Made by a program: the position numbers and the translations under genes
In this document: in pieces, positions 50,746 through 58,902 of the stretch
How the letters are laid out: the number at the start of each line of letters is the position of its first letter
How positions within the stretch are numbered: position 1 is the stretch's first letter
Source of the DNA: Streptomyces fungicidicus
Lineage (GTDB): Bacteria > Actinomycetota > Actinomycetes > Streptomycetales > Streptomycetaceae
NCBI RefSeq assembly: GCF_003665435.1
Contig: NZ_CP023407.1
Span: 992,001 to 1,056,000 of the forward strand
DNA: 64,000 bases
Direction of reading: 5' to 3'
Notes under the pieces: generated by a model
Seen by the model: only the letters and a program-made list of their open reading frames with translations
Told to the model about the DNA's origin: nothing
Databases searched by the model: none

Positions 50746-51279
50746 GCCCGCGGCACCGCCGGGGCGGGGCCGGCCCTCCGCGGCGGCGCCCTCCGGGGCG
50801 GCCGGACGATCCCGGCCGAGCGGGCCCCCCGCTGCCGTGGCGGCGCACACCGCCGCGCTCCGACGGCCCGGAGCGGGCGACGCCCATCCTGCCGCCGTCT
50901 GCCGGCGGCAGGGTGGGCGTGGCCGTCCCGGCATCGTGAGGGCGAGGCGCCCGGGAGGGCCCGGCCTGCGGTGGCGAGGCGGGCCGGCACGCCCGGCGTG
51001 ACGGGGCCGACGAGGGCAGCGCCTGACCACGGGCTCGGCGCCCGGCCCCGTCGCCAACCGCTGCGGGGGTGCCGGTCCGGGCGGGGGCCGGGACGTGTGC
51101 GGCTGGGGGGTGTGCCGTTGCGCGGTGAGGAGATCCGGTGGAAGGCTGGAGTCAGGCACCGGCCCGGGGAGCTCCCGGAGTCCCCGCGGACAGAGCGCGG
51201 GCGGCGCCGGTGCCCCGTACTGGTGGCCCGGCGCGGGCCGTGGCGGGAGAGGGCCCGTCCCCACTCTCTGGAGGTAGTC
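50746..51279. other. 534-bp gene-free region
   Basis: Extremely GC-rich sequence with many inverted repeats: a 17-bp stem at 50881-50919 and GACGGGGCCG / CGGCCCCGTC at 51000-51009 and 51043-51052. Open frames are present but have Gly/Arg/Pro-rich translations and no ribosome site. The far end holds the DUF5709 promoter. Confidence 0.4.
50881..50919 (+). terminator. Terminator after the heterodimeric ABC operon
   Basis: A 17-bp stem with one G-U pair (50881-50897 with 50903-50919) and a 5-nt loop lies 136 nt after the stop. Confidence 0.65.
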
Positions 51280-51750
51280 GTGAACAGCGCCGACGGTTGG
51301 GGAGACGATGTCTACCAGCCCGACGGGTCCGAGGTTCAGGACGACGCCGGACTGCTCGACGCCGAGGACACCCTGGAGAACGACGGCGTCGCCGACCCCC
51401 TGGACCGGGGCTATTCCCCTCCGGAGCGGCCCTGGGCCGTGGAGCACTACGGCGTGACGGCGGCGGAGCGCCACGAGGGCGAGACGCTGGACCAGCGGCT
51501 CGCCGAGGAGCTGCCCGATCCGGCCGCCTCCGACGGCGACGGCATCGGTGATTCCTCCGGCACCGACGGGGAACTCCTGGACAACGAGGTCGGCGCCGCC
51601 CGCTCCGGACGGCTGGTGGCCCCCGACGAAGGAGCGCACGAGGACGAGGAGGAGGCCCTGGTCGCCATGGACGTCGGCATCGACGGCGCGGCCGCCTCCG
51701 CCGAGGAGGCCGCCGTGCACGTCGTCGACGAGGACAACCTGCCCGGCTGA
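51280..51750 (+). CDS. DUF5709-type acidic protein
   Basis: A 156-residue, extremely acidic cytosolic protein with almost no Lys and no hydrophobic core typical of an enzyme. Recognisable blocks are DDVYQPDGSEVQDDAGLLDA, DTLENDGVADPLDRGYSPPE, RPWAVEHYGVTAAERHEGET and LDQRLAEELPD, then an Asp/Glu-rich tail. The family (DUF5709) is actinobacterial and of unknown function; it is probably mostly disordered. The GTG at 51280 has GGAGG 6 nt upstream. The L31 gene follows after 33 bp and may be cotranscribed. Confidence 0.85.
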   Translation: MNSADGWGDDVYQPDGSEVQDDAGLLDAEDTLENDGVADPLDRGYSPPERPWAVEHYGVTAAERHEGETLDQRLAEELPDPAASDGDGIGDSSGTDGELLDNEVGAARSGRLVAPDEGAHEDEEEALVAMDVGIDGAAASAEEAAVHVVDEDNLPG

Positions 51751-51783
51751 CCGCGCCCGGCCCGAGTCGCCCGAGGAGCATGC

Positions 51784-52038
51784 ATGCAGCAGGACAAGCA
51801 CCCCGACTACCACCCGGTCGTCTTCCGTGACCGCGCCGCGGGTTACGCCTTCCTCACCCGGTCCACCGCGACCAGCGAGCAGACCATCGAGTGGGACGAC
51901 GGCGAGACCTACCCGGTGGTGGAGGTGGAGATTTCGTCGGAGAGTCACCCCTTCTACACGGGCAAGGCCCGGACCGTGGACACCGAGGGCCGCGTCGCCC
52001 GCTTCGAGCGGCGGTACGGCGGTGACGCCGCCGGCTGA
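51784..52038 (+). CDS. rpmE2: Type B 50S ribosomal protein L31 (zinc-free form)
   Basis: An 84-residue L31 of type [60 protein letters not shown]. The zinc-binding CxxC motif of type A L31 is absent. Type B forms usually replace the zinc form when zinc is scarce and are repressed by Zur; I see no Zur box in the short upstream gap, so this copy may be expressed constitutively from the DUF5709 promoter. GAGGAG lies 6 nt before the ATG at 51784. Confidence 0.92.
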   Translation: MQQDKHPDYHPVVFRDRAAGYAFLTRSTATSEQTIEWDDGETYPVVEVEISSESHPFYTGKARTVDTEGRVARFERRYGGDAAG

Positions 52039-52058
52039 GCCCGGGGCCCGGGGCGCCC

Positions 52059-52853
52059 TCAGATCACGTTGAGCGCCGCCGCGCAGCCCACCCCGCCCAG
52101 CAGCATGAACACCGGCATCAGCACCTTCAGCTCCACCCAGCTGCCGGCCCGGAACCGCATGGCCTTCGGCGGCCCCACCGGGTACCAGCGCTTGCGGCCC
52201 ACCGGTATCGGCCACAGGATCGGGCAGCCGGAGACGGTCAGCGCGTCCCCGATGTCGTGCACCAGCGCGCCCAGCACGATCGGCAGGCCCAGCCACAGGT
52301 ACTCCTGGCCCGGCTCGGTGAACAGCCAGTCGGCGCCGCTGCCCGGCTGGTCCAGGATGCCCGCGAGGATCCAGGCGCTGGTCGCCGCCAGCAGCCACAC
52401 CAGGACGTCGCTGCTGGAACCCCGCGTCGCCCGCCACAGCAGGCCCTCGATGGCCAGCACCATGTGCACGAAGAGGATCGCCAGCACCGCCCAGCGGCCG
52501 CCGGTTATCGCCAGGACCGCCGTGCCGGAGCCGATCAGCACCGCCCACAGCCAGGTGTGGGTGAGCGTGCGGTGCCCGCCGGAGCGACGGGGGTCGCCCG
52601 GCTTCCTGGTGGCCTTGTAGACGGCGTAGGACAGCTTGTCGACGATCTCGCACAGCCAGCGGGAGACCGGGCCGAAGGCCCTCGAGATGGTGGCCGCCTT
52701 GTGGTCCAGGTCCGGGGCGAGTGCGGCGCCTGCGCAGATCAGGGCGCCGGCCAGGAGCACCGGCCAGGGCATGGGGTGTCCGGCCGCGGCCGCCGCCGCA
52801 CCGACCCCGAGCCAGGCCGCGGCGCCCGACAGTGAGTGCGCTGGTCCCATCAT
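52059..52853 (-). CDS. YdjM-family membrane metal-dependent hydrolase
   Basis: A 264-residue membrane protein of the YdjM/DUF457 family. Metal-ligand candidates are AAALAPDLDHKAATISRAFG, GGHRTLTHTWLWAVL and VLGALVHDIGDALT, each placed at the edge of a hydrophobic helix; about six helices in all. E. coli YdjM is LexA-regulated and its substrate is unknown. The start is given as the first ATG of MMGPAHS at 52853; an ATG at 52871 (MGRATA) is possible. It is divergent from the helicase gene across 145 bp. Confidence 0.82.
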   Translation of the reverse strand: MMGPAHSLSGAAAWLGVGAAAAAAGHPMPWPVLLAGALICAGAALAPDLDHKAATISRAFGPVSRWLCEIVDKLSYAVYKATRKPGDPRRSGGHRTLTHTWLWAVLIGSGTAVLAITGGRWAVLAILFVHMVLAIEGLLWRATRGSSSDVLVWLLAATSAWILAGILDQPGSGADWLFTEPGQEYLWLGLPIVLGALVHDIGDALTVSGCPILWPIPVGRKRWYPVGPPKAMRFRAGSWVELKVLMPVFMLLGGVGCAAALNVI

Positions 52854-52998
52854 CGCCGTCGCCCGCCCCATTCCTCGTTCGCCGCTGTCCAGTTGACCGG
52901 CCGCGCTCACGCCCCGCCGGCGACACAGCGTAGCGTTCGCGATCTTCGACTCCGCAGCCGATTCCCCCATCGGGCGGCCGGACAGGCAAGATGGGGGC

Positions 52999-55512
52999 GT
53001 GACCCTCATCGATCAGCTGCCTCCGACCGCCGACCCCGACGCCCTGTACGAAGCCTTCGAGTCGTGGGCACAGGATCGCGGTCTCACGCTCTACCCCCAC
53101 CAGGAGGAGGCGCTGATCGAGGTGGTCTCCGGGGCGAACGTGATCGTGTCGACGCCGACGGGCTCCGGCAAGAGCATGATCGCGGCGGCCGCGCACTTCG
53201 CCGCCCTGGCGCGCGACGAGGTCACCTTCTACACGGCGCCCATCAAGGCGCTGGTGTCGGAGAAGTTCTTCGAGCTGTGCAAGATCTTCGGCACGGAGAA
53301 CGTCGGCATGCTCACCGGCGACGCGTCGGTCAACGCCGACGCCCCGGTGATCTGCTGCACCGCCGAAGTACTGGCGTCGATCGCGCTGCGCGACGGCAAG
53401 GACGCCGACGTGGGCCAGGTCGTGATGGACGAGTTCCACTTCTACGCGGAACCGGACCGCGGCTGGGCCTGGCAGATCCCCCTCCTCGAACTGCCCCAGG
53501 CCCAGTTCGTGCTGATGTCGGCGACGCTCGGCGACGTCTCCTTCTTCGAGAAGGACCTCACCCGCCGTACCGGCCGCCCCACCAGCGTGGTCCGCTCGGC
53601 GACCCGGCCCGTGCCGCTGTCCTACGAGTACCGGTACACGCCGCTCACCGAGACGCTCACGGATCTGCTCGGGTCCCGGCAGGCGCCGGTCTACATCGTG
53701 CACTTCACACAGGCGCAGGCGGTGGAGCGGGCGCAGGCGCTGATGAGCATCAACATGTGCACGCGCGAGGAGAAGGACAGGATCGCAGAGCTGATCGGCA
53801 ACTTCCGCTTCACCACCAAGTTCGGCAGCAATCTGTCCCGCTACGTGCGGCACGGCATCGGGGTGCATCACGCCGGCATGCTGCCCAAGTACCGGCGGCT
53901 GGTGGAGAAGCTGGCGCAGGCCGGTCTGCTGAAGGTCATCTGCGGCACGGACACGCTGGGCGTGGGCGTCAACGTCCCCATCCGCACGGTGCTGTTCACG
54001 GCGCTGACCAAGTACGACGGCAGTCGGGTGCGCACGCTGCGGGCCCGTGAGTTCCACCAGATCGCGGGCCGCGCCGGCCGTGCCGGCTTCGACACCGAGG
54101 GCTTCGTGGTGGGGCAGGCGCCCGAGCACGTCATCGAGAACGAGAAGGCCCTGGCCAAGGCCGGGGACGACCCGAAGAAGCGCCGCAAGGTGGTGCGCAA
54201 GAAGGCGCCCGAGGGTTTCGTCGCCTGGAGCGAGCAGACCTTCGAGAAGCTCATCGGCTCTGAGCCGGAGCCGCTGAACTCCCGCTTCCGGGTCACCCAC
54301 ACCATGCTGCTGTCGGTGATCGCCCGGCCCGGCAACGCCTTCGAGGCGATGCGACGGCTGCTGGAGGACAACCACGAGCCGCGCAAGCAGCAGTTGCGGC
54401 ACATCCGGCGGGCGATCGCCATCTACCGCTCGCTCCTCGACGGCGGCATCGTCGAGAAGCTCGACCGGCCCGACGCCGAGGGCCGGATCGTCCGCCTCAC
54501 CGTGGACCTGCAGCAGGACTTCGCGCTCAACCAGCCGCTGTCCACGTTCGCCCTGGCCGCGTTCGAGCTGCTGGACCCGGAGTCGCCGTCGTACGCGCTG
54601 GACATGGTGTCCGTGGTGGAGTCCACGCTGGACGATCCCCGCCAGATCCTCGCCGCCCAGCAGAACAAGGCGCGGGGCGAGGCGGTCGCCGCGATGAAGG
54701 CCGACGGGGTGGAGTACGAGGAGCGCATGGAGCGGCTCCAGGACGTCACCTACCCGAAGCCGCTGGAGGAGCTGCTCTTCCACGCGTACGACACCTACCG
54801 CAGGAGCCACCCGTGGGTCGGTGACCATCCGCTGTCGCCGAAGTCGGTGATCCGGGACATGTACGAGCGGGCGCTGACCTTCACGGAGCTGGTGTCCCAC
54901 TACGAGCTCGCCCGCACCGAGGGCATCGTGCTGCGCTACCTCGCGAGCGCGTACAAGGCGCTGGAGCACACCGTCCCGGACGACCTGAAGTCCGAGGACC
55001 TGGAGGATCTGATCGCCTGGCTGGGCGAGACGGTGCGCCAGGTCGACTCCAGCCTGCTGGACGAGTGGGAGCAGCTGGCCAACCCGGAGGAGATGACGGC
55101 GGAGGAGGCGCAGGAGAGGGCCGACCAGGTCAAGCCGGTCACCGCGAACGCGCGCGCCTTCCGCGTCCTGGTCCGCAACGCCATGTTCCGCCGGGTCGAG
55201 CTCGCCGCGCTCGACCAGCTGGACGAGCTGGGCGGACTGGACTCCGACGCGGGCTGGGACGCCGGCGCCTGGGGTGACGCGATGGACAAGTACTGGGACG
55301 AGTACGAGGAACTCGGGACCGGCCCCGACGCCCGCGGGCCGAAGCTCCTCCTGATCGAGGAGGAGCCGGAGAACGCGCTGTGGCGGGTCCGGCAGATCTT
55401 CGACGACCCGAGCGGCGACCACGACTGGGGCATCAGCGCCGAGGTCGACCTCACCGCCTCCGACGCGGAGGGCCGCGCGGTCGTCCGGGTCACCGATGTC
55501 GGCCAGTTGTGA
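52999..55512 (+). CDS. DEAD/DEAH-box helicase with DUF3516 C-terminal domain
   Basis: An 837-residue SF2 helicase. Motif I is VIVSTPTGSGKSM, motif Ia TAPIKALVSEK, motif II MDEFHFY (DEFH rather than DEAD), motif III MSATLGD, motif IV-V region GIGVHHAGMLPKYRRLVEK and GTDTLGVGVNVPIRTV, and motif VI FHQIAGRAGRAG. The C-terminal 450 residues are the DUF3516 domain found in actinobacterial Ski2/Mtr4-like helicases, probably acting on RNA. The GTG at 52999 lies 6 nt after a CAAGAT box, so it may be leaderless. The thioesterase gene follows 19 bp downstream. Confidence 0.92.
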   Translation: MTLIDQLPPTADPDALYEAFESWAQDRGLTLYPHQEEALIEVVSGANVIVSTPTGSGKSMIAAAAHFAALARDEVTFYTAPIKALVSEKFFELCKIFGTENVGMLTGDASVNADAPVICCTAEVLASIALRDGKDADVGQVVMDEFHFYAEPDRGWAWQIPLLELPQAQFVLMSATLGDVSFFEKDLTRRTGRPTSVVRSATRPVPLSYEYRYTPLTETLTDLLGSRQAPVYIVHFTQAQAVERAQALMSINMCTREEKDRIAELIGNFRFTTKFGSNLSRYVRHGIGVHHAGMLPKYRRLVEKLAQAGLLKVICGTDTLGVGVNVPIRTVLFTALTKYDGSRVRTLRAREFHQIAGRAGRAGFDTEGFVVGQAPEHVIENEKALAKAGDDPKKRRKVVRKKAPEGFVAWSEQTFEKLIGSEPEPLNSRFRVTHTMLLSVIARPGNAFEAMRRLLEDNHEPRKQQLRHIRRAIAIYRSLLDGGIVEKLDRPDAEGRIVRLTVDLQQDFALNQPLSTFALAAFELLDPESPSYALDMVSVVESTLDDPRQILAAQQNKARGEAVAAMKADGVEYEERMERLQDVTYPKPLEELLFHAYDTYRRSHPWVGDHPLSPKSVIRDMYERALTFTELVSHYELARTEGIVLRYLASAYKALEHTVPDDLKSEDLEDLIAWLGETVRQVDSSLLDEWEQLANPEEMTAEEAQERADQVKPVTANARAFRVLVRNAMFRRVELAALDQLDELGGLDSDAGWDAGAWGDAMDKYWDEYEELGTGPDARGPKLLLIEEEPENALWRVRQIFDDPSGDHDWGISAEVDLTASDAEGRAVVRVTDVGQL

Positions 55513-55531
55513 ACTCAGGAGAACCCCACCC

Positions 55532-56398
55532 ATGACGAACCCGGCCGAGAGCCTCGTCGCCCTGCTCGACCTGGAGCGGATCGAGGTCGACATCTTCCGT
55601 GGCCGCAGTCCGCAGGAGTCCCTCCAGCGGGTCTTCGGCGGCCAGGTGGCCGGCCAGGCACTGGTCGCCGCCGGCCGCACCACGGACGGCGACCGTCCCG
55701 TGCACTCGCTGCACGCGTACTTCCTGCGTCCCGGCAGGCCCGGGGTGCCGATCGTGTACCAGGTGGAACGGGTGCGGGACGGCCGGTCGTTCACCACCCG
55801 ACGGGTCACCGCGGTGCAGCAGGGCCGCACGATCTTCAATCTCACCGCCTCCTTCCACAAGCCCGAGCAGGGGAGTTTCGAGCACCAGCTGCCGCCTGCC
55901 CGCAAGGTCCCCGACCCCGGGTCGCTGCCGACGGTCACGGACGAGATCCGGGAGCATCTGGGCGCGCTGCCGGAGCAGTTGGAGCGGATGGCGCGCCGGC
56001 AGCCCTTCGACATCCGCTATGTGGACCGGCTGCGCTGGGACCCCGACGAGGTCGAGGGCGCCGAGCCGCGCAGCGCGGTGTGGATGCGCGCGGTCGGCCC
56101 GCTCGGCGACGATCCGCTGGTGCACACCTGCGCCCTGACCTACGCCAGTGACATGACCCTCCTGGACGCCGTGCGGATCCCGGTGGAGCCGCTGTGGGGG
56201 CCGCGCGGCTTCGACATGGCGTCGCTGGACCACGCGATGTGGTTCCACCGCCCGTTCCGCGCGGACGAGTGGTTCCTGTACGACCAGGAGTCGCCGATCG
56301 CCACGGGCGGGCGGGGCCTGGCCCGGGGCCGGATCTACGACCTGGAGGGCCGGATGCTGGTGTCCGTCGTCCAGGAGGGGCTGTTCCGGGCGCTGTAG
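55532..56398 (+). CDS. tesB: Acyl-CoA thioesterase II
   Basis: A 288-residue double-hotdog thioesterase that hydrolyses acyl-CoAs to free acid and CoA. TesB landmarks are VFGGQVAGQALVAAGRT, HSLHAYFLRPGRPGVPIVYQ, GRSFTTRRVTAVQQGRTIFN, LTYASDMTLLDAV (catalytic Asp), FDMASLDHAMWFHRPFRADE and a final SVVQEGLFR. AGGAG lies about 10 nt before the ATG. It probably shares a transcript with the helicase gene, although nothing links them functionally. Confidence 0.93.
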   Translation: MTNPAESLVALLDLERIEVDIFRGRSPQESLQRVFGGQVAGQALVAAGRTTDGDRPVHSLHAYFLRPGRPGVPIVYQVERVRDGRSFTTRRVTAVQQGRTIFNLTASFHKPEQGSFEHQLPPARKVPDPGSLPTVTDEIREHLGALPEQLERMARRQPFDIRYVDRLRWDPDEVEGAEPRSAVWMRAVGPLGDDPLVHTCALTYASDMTLLDAVRIPVEPLWGPRGFDMASLDHAMWFHRPFRADEWFLYDQESPIATGGRGLARGRIYDLEGRMLVSVVQEGLFRAL

Positions 56399-56417
56399 GT
56401 CACCGGGCTCCGCGCCG

Positions 56418-57074
56418 TCACCGGCCGAGCGGACCGCGGGGTGCCGGCCGGTGGGCCCGCGCCTCCTCCGTCAGCCGTGCCAGATCGGCCTGCAGCCAGG
56501 CGACCTCGTCCGGGTCCTGGGCGGTCATGAGTTCTTCCGCCAGGCCCGCCGCCGGGGAGCCGGGCGCGCCCTGGAACGGCGGCGGCCGGCGGAACCGGTC
56601 GAGGTGGCGGCGGTCGTGGGGGTCCCTGACGGCTTCCGCCACGTGCGGGGGACCGAGCAGCGACGCCACGGCCCCGGCGCGGGCCCAGGGGCCGTCGGCC
56701 CGGCGGAGCATGAGGCCCAGCCGCCGAGAGCGCCAGTTGCGCGGTCGCAGGTCGACGCCGGTGTCGAGCAGGCCCCGGAGGTTCCCGGGCGTGCGCCCCG
56801 TCAGCAGGGACGCGTTGCCTTCGTCGGAGGCGAACAGGAGCAGTTCCTCCGCCTGATAGAGCCAGACCACGGCGTGGTGGCGGTTTACGCGGAACCCGGT
56901 CGGCACCAGCAGTCCCAGTCTCGCCAGCCGGGTGAAACGGGCCTTCGGCACGCCGAGGAGGGCTGCACCCTCCGTGGTGCCCACAACCCGCTCGCCCGGC
57001 CCGTCTCCGCCGCCGTCGAGGCCCGGTTCACGTGTGGTGGTCGCGTCGTGCGCGGTGGTGCGCGGTGCGGACAT
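56418..57074 (-). CDS. DUF6397-like protein lacking the N-terminal half
   Basis: A 218-residue cytosolic protein. It contains VGTTEGAALLGVPKARFTRL, ARLGLLVPTGFRVNRHHAVV, WLYQAEELLLFASDEGNASL and RRLGLMLRRADGPWARAGAV, which match the second helix-turn-helix-like half of the streptomycete family I recall as DUF6397. The usual first half, starting with an ELKRGEFDLAVHLG-type motif, is replaced here by a short Gly/Asp/Thr-rich leader. The ATG at 57074 has GGGGGAG upstream. A DNA-binding role is plausible but unproven. Confidence 0.72.
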   Translation of the reverse strand: MSAPRTTAHDATTTREPGLDGGGDGPGERVVGTTEGAALLGVPKARFTRLARLGLLVPTGFRVNRHHAVVWLYQAEELLLFASDEGNASLLTGRTPGNLRGLLDTGVDLRPRNWRSRRLGLMLRRADGPWARAGAVASLLGPPHVAEAVRDPHDRRHLDRFRRPPPFQGAPGSPAAGLAEELMTAQDPDEVAWLQADLARLTEEARAHRPAPRGPLGR

Positions 57075-57199
57075 GTCCGTCTCCCCCGTGGAGTGTGGGC
57101 GGTGGACGCCTGGTGCGCCCGCCGGAAGAACCGTAGCCGCTCCGTCACTCTCCGTGGCGAGCCTGTGGAAAACTCCTCAGCCCGGGACGAACACGCTGG

Positions 57200-57607
57200 T
57201 CAGAGCTCCCTGCCGGGCTCCGGCCGCCGGGCGTCCACGTCCAGGTGCTCGCCGACCCGGTTGACCAGCAGCGTCATCTCGTAGGCGATGTGGCCGATGT
57301 CGACCTCGGCCGCGCTGAGCACGCACAGACAGCTGCCGGTGCCGGCCGCCGTGACGAAGAGGACCGCGTCGTCGAACTCGATCATCGTCTGGCGCACCCC
57401 ACCCGCGCCGAAGTGACGTCCCGAACCCTTGGCGAGGCTGTGCAGTCCGGACGACACGGCGGCGAGGTGTTCCGCGTCCTCGCGGCGCAGCCCCGTGCTC
57501 GCGCCCGTCACCAGCCCGTCGTTGGACAGGACCAGTGCGTGCCGTACGTGTTCGACGCGTTGGGTCAGGTCGTCCAGCAGCCAGTCGAGTCCCTGGTTCT
57601 GCCCCAT
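57200..57607 (-). CDS. Roadblock/LC7 protein, orphan
   Basis: A 135-residue Roadblock/LC7 protein: LDWLLDDLTQRVEHVRHALV, LSNDGLVTGASTGLRREDAE, TMIEFDDAVLFVTAAGTGSC and AAEVDIGHIAYEMTLLVNRV. In streptomycetes such proteins normally sit in conservons (sensor kinase, Roadblock, DUF742, GTPase) and act as GTPase-activating partners; here no kinase, DUF742 or GTPase gene is adjacent. The ATG at 57607 has a GGGGGAG site that forms the last unit of a tandem repeat array. It is divergent from the flavin-oxidase-like gene. Confidence 0.88.
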   Translation of the reverse strand: MGQNQGLDWLLDDLTQRVEHVRHALVLSNDGLVTGASTGLRREDAEHLAAVSSGLHSLAKGSGRHFGAGGVRQTMIEFDDAVLFVTAAGTGSCLCVLSAAEVDIGHIAYEMTLLVNRVGEHLDVDARRPEPGREL

Positions 57608-57617
57608 GTCGTGAATC

Positions 57618-57683
57618 TCCCCCTGGTCTTCCCCGTGGTCTTTCCGTGGTCTTTCCGTGGTCCTTCGGTGGTCTTCCCCGTGT
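57618..57683. repeat. 11-12-bp tandem repeats before the Roadblock gene
   Basis: On the minus strand five consecutive units read about GACCACGGAAA: GACCACCGAAG, GACCACGGAAA twice, GACCACGGGGAA and GACCAGGGGGA. The last supplies the ribosome-binding site. Change in copy number would alter the leader. Confidence 0.65.
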
Positions 57684-57759
57684 GCCGTCCCCTCCATTCG
57701 GGAGGGTCCCCGCGCCAGCCTTCCCCACGACAGGGCGCCGGGCAAGGAGGATGGAAGCC

Positions 57760-58188
57760 ATGGGACACAAGATGACCGAGGAAGAGTGGCGGGAGTTCTG
57801 CTCGTACGGAACCCGCACCGCCAAGTTGTCCACCGTCCGCGCCGACGGCAGCCCGCACGTGGCGCCGGTCTGGTTCCTGGTGGACGGGGGCGACGTGGTG
57901 TTCAACACCGGTAAGGGGACCGTCAAGGGGCGCAATCTGGCACGTGACGGGCGGGCCGCCCTCTGTGTGGACGACGACCGGCCGCCGTTCGGCTTCGTGG
58001 TGTTGCAGGGCCGGGCCCGGCTCTCGGAGGACCCCGGGGAACTCCGGCACTGGGCCACACTGATCGGCGCGCGGTACATGGGCGAGGACCGGGCCGAGGA
58101 GTTCGGGGCGCGCAACGCCGTGCCCGGTGAGCTCCTCGTCCGCGTGACGGTCGAGAAGGTGGTGGCGGAAAAGGGCGTCGCGGACTGA
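57760..58188 (+). CDS. PPOX-class F420/FMN-dependent oxidoreductase
   Basis: A 142-residue split-barrel flavin or F420-binding protein of the pyridoxamine phosphate oxidase-like superfamily: TAKLSTVRADGSPHVAPVWF, LVDGGDVVFNTGKGTVKGRN, LCVDDDRPPFGFVVLQGRA and a C-terminal LLVRVTVEKVVAEKGVAD. The T-x-x-x-D-G-x-P-H-x-x-P-V-W pattern is typical of actinobacterial PPOX-class F420-dependent enzymes. The substrate is unknown. AAGGAGG lies 9 nt before the ATG at 57760; the ATG touching that site is too close. Confidence 0.88.
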   Translation: MGHKMTEEEWREFCSYGTRTAKLSTVRADGSPHVAPVWFLVDGGDVVFNTGKGTVKGRNLARDGRAALCVDDDRPPFGFVVLQGRARLSEDPGELRHWATLIGARYMGEDRAEEFGARNAVPGELLVRVTVEKVVAEKGVAD

Positions 58189-58285
58189 CAGCCGGGCGGG
58201 TGCGGCAGCCCCGCGGTCGTCCCACGGGGCCGCGCTCGCGTGCGCCGCACGGCACGACGGGTGCCGGCCGTCCCGGTGAGGAATC

Positions 58286-58894
58286 ATGCGGAGCATGAGC
58301 GACGACCACACGCACGTCCAGGAGTTCTTCACCGCGCGGGCGGCCGGTTGGGACCGCCGCTTCCCCGACGACGGCCCGGCCTACGCGGCCGCGGTCGCCG
58401 GGATCGGACTGCGCGAGGGCGACCGGGTGCTCGACGCGGGCTGCGGCACCGGGCGGGCCCTGCCGGCGCTGCGCGCGGCCGTGGGGCCCTCGGGTGTGGT
58501 GCTCGGCGCGGACCTGACCCCGGCCATGCTGCGGGAGGCGGCACGGGCCGGGCGGGACCGCGACGGTGCGCTGCTGCTGACCGACGTCGCCGCGCTGCCG
58601 CTGCGCGCTTCCTCGCTGGACGCCGTGTTCGCGGCGGGCCTGATCGCCCATCTGCCCGACCCGGCCGGGAACCTCCGGGAGATCGCGCGGGTGGTGCGCC
58701 CCGGTGGCGTGCTCGCCCTGTTCCATCCGATCGGCCGCGCGGCGCTCGCCGCCCGGCAGGGCCGCACGCTCACCCCGGACGACCTCCGCGCGGAGCCGAA
58801 CCTCCGCGCGCTGCTGTCACGTTCGGGCTGGCGCATGACCTCGTACGCCGACGAGGACAGCCGGTTCGTGGCCCTGGCGGCCCGCGCGGACTGA
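58286..58894 (+). CDS. Class I SAM-dependent methyltransferase
   Basis: A 202-residue methyltransferase. Motif I is VLDAGCGTGRALPALRAAVG, the acidic residue binding the ribose is in LGADLTPAML, motif II is LDAVFAAGLIAHLPD, and motif III LREIARVVRPGGVLALFHP. It resembles UbiE-like small-molecule methyltransferases; the substrate is unknown. The start is the first ATG (58286) with GAGGA upstream. It converges with the MpaB-type gene 8 bp away. Confidence 0.88.
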   Translation: MRSMSDDHTHVQEFFTARAAGWDRRFPDDGPAYAAAVAGIGLREGDRVLDAGCGTGRALPALRAAVGPSGVVLGADLTPAMLREAARAGRDRDGALLLTDVAALPLRASSLDAVFAAGLIAHLPDPAGNLREIARVVRPGGVLALFHPIGRAALAARQGRTLTPDDLRAEPNLRALLSRSGWRMTSYADEDSRFVALAARAD

Positions 58895-58902
58895 GCCGCC
58901 GG

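Noticed and set aside
51751..51783. Zur box expected before the type B L31 gene
   Set aside because: The 33-bp gap contains only a ribosome site; no AT-rich TGAAAATGATTTTCA-like palindrome is present.
48025..56013. A 2662-codon open frame on the minus strand
   Set aside because: It runs antisense to eight well-supported genes; stop codons are rare in some frames of very GC-rich coding DNA. Its translation has no domain and is Arg/Gly/Pro-rich.
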